Below, one piece after another: positions 61,481 through 64,000 of a stretch of DNA of 64,000 bases. Position numbers and translations under genes: made by a program. How positions within the stretch are numbered: the stretch's first letter is position 1; the number at the start of each line of letters is the position of its first letter. Origin of the DNA: Limonium bicolor (taxonomy: Eukaryota > Streptophyta > Magnoliopsida > Caryophyllales > Plumbaginaceae); assembly GCA_023374045.1 (NCBI GenBank), contig CM041780.1, positions 171,736,085-171,800,084 on the forward strand, read 5' to 3'. The notes below the pieces were generated by a model. That model did no database searches and had not been told where the DNA came from. It was given only the letters and a program-made list of their open reading frames with translations.

Positions 61481-62930
61481 ATGTCAGGTAGACCGCGAGG
61501 TCGAGGCGCGGACGCGGTACGGAGATATGGGTGACCAGGGCGAGAACCCTACGCACAGACTATGGCTGAGGCAGTTGCAGCCGCCGTAGCCCAATGGTTC
61601 CCCAGATTGTAGCTGCGGTGCAGCAGGGGCATCAGCCCGAAGTTCAGCCACCACCACCACCGCCGAGAGAGACCAACTTGGGTCAAGGCGTTGGCTGACT
61701 TGAGGCCGCCATCATTCCATGGGGAGACTGATCCCGTAAGTAGAGGCGTACATCTCCGAGTTGGAGACCGCCTACGAGACTTTGGCCGTACCTGCTGAGG
61801 CTAAGGTCCGACTTGCCGCCTACTACTTGAAGGGGTCGGCACAGAGTTGGTGGAAATTGGTGAGGGAGGACAGGATAGCTGATCCTGAGTTTGGATGGAG
61901 GGAGTACACGGCTCTACTGCGAGCCAAGTACTACCCGGTACATGTGCAGGAGGCCAAGCGCCTCGAGCTAGACAGTTTGAAGCAGGGGGATAAGATGTCG
62001 GTCGATGACTACTATTCTGCGTTCACCGGTCTTATCCACCTGTTACCGGACTTGGGATATTCGAACCGGGTGTTGGTGAACCGGTTCTACAATGGTCTCA
62101 ACTACCGTCTTCGCTATGGGATGGGACCAGCTGAGTATACTACCTTGCAGGTAATTAAAATACCGTGATGTGAATCAGTTTATACTGTTGGTGAATGTTA
62201 ATATGGGTTGGTGAGTTTTGTTTTGCGGGGCATGACTGACATCCTAAAATTCAGGAGTGCTATCATGCCGCTGCTAAGGTGGAAATTACCGTCCGTCTGA
62301 GGGACGAGGAGAATGCGCACAAGCGCAAGGCCACAAACGAGGGCCAGGTCCAGCAAGGATACGGGGGAGGAAGAAAAGAAGCACTACCCTCAGCCCCAGA
62401 AGAATCAGCATCAGGGTGATAAGGGCCAAGCCCAGACCACCACAGCTGAGGAGCCTCTGAAGCTTACGTACGCGTATGCGGCGAAGCCTTTACGCTCTCA
62501 CCCGCCTAAGGGTAATTACCTAAACATGTGTAATAAATTGAGATATAAGTTCTTGAGTTGGAAGTGAGTATTGATGATGTATTGTGAACGCAGCTAGCGC
62601 GGGTTCTGGACCGGAGCGCCACTTTTACTGCAAGTGGTGCAACGGCGACCACCCCGGCAAAGACTGCAAGGGCAACGACGTGCAGTGTCGTTATTGCCAG
62701 AAGATGGGGCACCGTGAGTTTGAGTGCTGGCACAACCCCAAGTAACTACAGGCCAAAGGGTCAGTGGAAGGGTAAGACTACCGCGACCACTGATAGCCCG
62801 AAGGCGATCACCCAGCAGCCCTCTGACAGGAAGTACACGGATGCCCAGAAGGGGAAGGGTACGGGGTCCGGCAAGGCCGCCCTGAATGTGGTGGACCGGT
62901 CTGAGGCGCCAGGCTCCTCTTCTAGACCAG
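61481..62930 (+). pseudogene. Element C gag, copy 2 (three predicted exons)
   Basis: Second copy of gag. Exons 61481-62150, 62255-62511 and 62594-62930. The core frame 61761-62150 is open and includes SVDDYYSAF, where copy 1 has lost a codon. The N-terminal exon has several one-base losses before 61740. Exon 2 shows the same internal frame change as copy 1. In exon 3 both CCHC knuckles are preserved, including CRYCQKMGHREFEC, but a short deletion near 62742 creates a stop (AAG TAA) before the tail. Different lesions in the two copies suggest independent decay or sequencing error. Confidence 0.85.
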
Positions 62931-63981
62931 GTACCGCCTAAACTGTTACATGAAAAAGTGATTGCTTACCGCATTTCATGCATGAGTGTATGAGTCTAAA
63001 TGTACAACCACCTAACTAACGAGTTAAGGAATAATATAAAGACACCTAAACTAGACAATGTTGAAAACCTTAGGAACCTTCAATATCTGTTATCCAATCC
63101 CGCCCACACCAAACCCTGAAGAAACCACCATCAGCATCACCGACTTTCCAATGGAGCAATGTCAGGTTATCCAACCAGGTATGGTACTCTTAAATGGATA
63201 CCTGACACCCGAAGCGCAAATCCACATCATCAGGCGATGCAATGAACTTGGAGCAGCACTAGGAGGATTCTACACACCCGAATACGCAAGCGGATCGAAG
63301 ATGAAGCTGAAGATGATGTGCATGGGTAAGGACTGGAATCCTTACACCAAGTCATATCAAGACGTGCGAGCTGAAGATGGAGCAACTGTACCAGGTATAC
63401 CTGAGGAGTTCCTTGCGGTTGTTAACCACACCGTAGGAATTGCTCAGCAAGCTGAAAAAGATTCAATTCCAAGTGTTAAAGCGGACCTATGTATTGTGAA
63501 CTTCTACCAGAAAGGTGGAAGACTAGGATTGCACCAAGATAAGGACGAGTCACCCGAGTCTCTAAGTAAGGGAGTACCCGTGGTGTCTTGGTCCATTGGT
63601 GACACAGCAGTATTTATCTATGGCGAGCAGAAGCGTGGTGATCTCGCAAAGCTAGTGTTGAAATCAGGTGATGTGTTAATAATGGGAGGACAATCAAGGA
63701 TGTTATACCACGGTATCAAGAAGATCAAACTGAATACCGCACCATCGGCAGTGATCAATGCTACACATATGAAACCCGGACGTTTGAATTTGACTTTCAG
63801 GCAGTTTTAAGCCCTTGTAATCATGTAATCTATTAATCCAGTTATGTGTTAAGGATGCTATATTAGCAATATCCACAATGTAACCCACTTATGGTGTAAG
63901 GAAGTATGTTAATAAAGGATGTGTTTTGGAGTATATCAATCGTGTTACTACCGTATACTTATACGTTTGCCAATTAATTAG
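62931..63981 (+). other. Predicted gag-protease intron 3 holding AlkB, element C copy 2
   Basis: CCAG|GTACCG...AATTAATTAG|GC, 1051 bp, phase 1. Retention adds GTA then stop to gag. A CTAAACTAG just before ACAATG of AlkB could serve as an alternative acceptor, but it is not conserved in element A. Confidence 0.6.
63058..63810 (+). CDS. AlkB-like 2OG-Fe(II) dioxygenase carried by retrotransposon C
   Basis: Uninterrupted 250-codon ORF. AlkB-family enzymes oxidatively remove methyl groups from bases in DNA or RNA using Fe(II) and 2-oxoglutarate. Visible here: substrate-lid region residues 36-120, NFY at 148-150, the iron triad H159-x-D161 (LHQDKDE) and H218 (YHGIK), and R242-x-N244-x-T246-x-R248 for 2-oxoglutarate. 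The domain matches the length of compact AlkB proteins and looks closest to ALKBH1-like/bacterial AlkB types. There is no intron within it, which suggests capture from an mRNA. Start at M1 is the first ATG; M32 (MEQC) is an alternative. It lies between gag and protease in the sense direction. The substrate and expression route are unknown. Recognition as AlkB is confident; a role for the element is inferred. Confidence 0.93.
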   Translation: MLKTLGTFNICYPIPPTPNPEETTISITDFPMEQCQVIQPGMVLLNGYLTPEAQIHIIRRCNELGAALGGFYTPEYASGSKMKLKMMCMGKDWNPYTKSYQDVRAEDGATVPGIPEEFLAVVNHTVGIAQQAEKDSIPSVKADLCIVNFYQKGGRLGLHQDKDESPESLSKGVPVVSWSIGDTAVFIYGEQKRGDLAKLVLKSGDVLIMGGQSRMLYHGIKKIKLNTAPSAVINATHMKPGRLNLTFRQF

Positions 63982-64000
63982 GCTGTGCACTCGGAACGGG
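63982..64000 (+). CDS. Start of element C protease exon, copy 2 (runs off the window)
   Basis: First 19 bases of the protease exon after the AATTAATTAG acceptor, identical to 53731-53749 (GCTGTGCACTCGGAACGGG). Remainder is outside the window. Confidence 0.75.

Overview
The window is plant nuclear DNA made entirely of nested Ty3/gypsy LTR retrotransposons. I see no ordinary host gene, rRNA or tRNA gene. The evidence is LTRs of 3.8 to 5.8 kb beginning TGAAATA and ending TGTTACA, primer-binding sites complementary to initiator tRNA-Met, and protease, reverse transcriptase, RNase H, integrase and a C-terminal chromodomain of the Tekay/Del chromovirus type. This fits a repeat-rich region of a large flowering-plant genome; I cannot name the species.

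Layout. 1-714 is the tail of an old LTR related to families A and C. It is interrupted at 715 by an LTR of family D (715-2444), which is interrupted at 2445 by element A (minus strand). A has its 3' LTR at 2445-6688, a decayed pol at 7000-10109, a protease exon at 24034-24302 and an AlkB-like pseudogene at 24461-25215. The 5' part of A lies beyond the window. A is split inside protease by a complete non-coding LARD-like element on the plus strand (10110-24028, 4.2-kb LTRs, 5-bp duplication CCCTT). A is split again in gag by element B (25461 onward, minus strand). B is a tandem array LTR-internal-LTR-internal-LTR-internal, with 5.8-kb LTRs and only 2.1 kb of non-coding internal sequence. The third internal copy is cut at 47218 by element C (plus strand), also arranged in tandem: LTR 47218-51026, gag-AlkB-pol, LTR 57454-61267, then a second gag-AlkB running off the window end.

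The most interesting feature is an AlkB-like Fe(II)/2-oxoglutarate dioxygenase gene carried between gag and protease of A and C. The C copy at 63058-63810 is an uninterrupted 250-codon ORF with the HxD...H iron triad and the R-x-N-x-T-x-R segment. It lies inside what looks like a gag-pol intron of about 1.05 kb. Two smaller introns interrupt gag. If intron 3 is retained, translation stops four codons later; if it is spliced, gag is joined in frame to protease. Splicing could therefore set the Gag to Gag-Pol ratio, with AlkB coded inside the intron.

Several non-coding structures recur across the families with compensating base changes, which suggests RNA function: a hairpin enclosing the primer-binding site, tandem hairpins before a T-rich TTGCAG in the 3' part of the LTR, a hairpin plus polypurine tract present twice near the 3' end, and palindrome clusters in mid-LTR. 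Many 1-2 base indels separate the tandem copies, so some frameshifts may be assembly errors.
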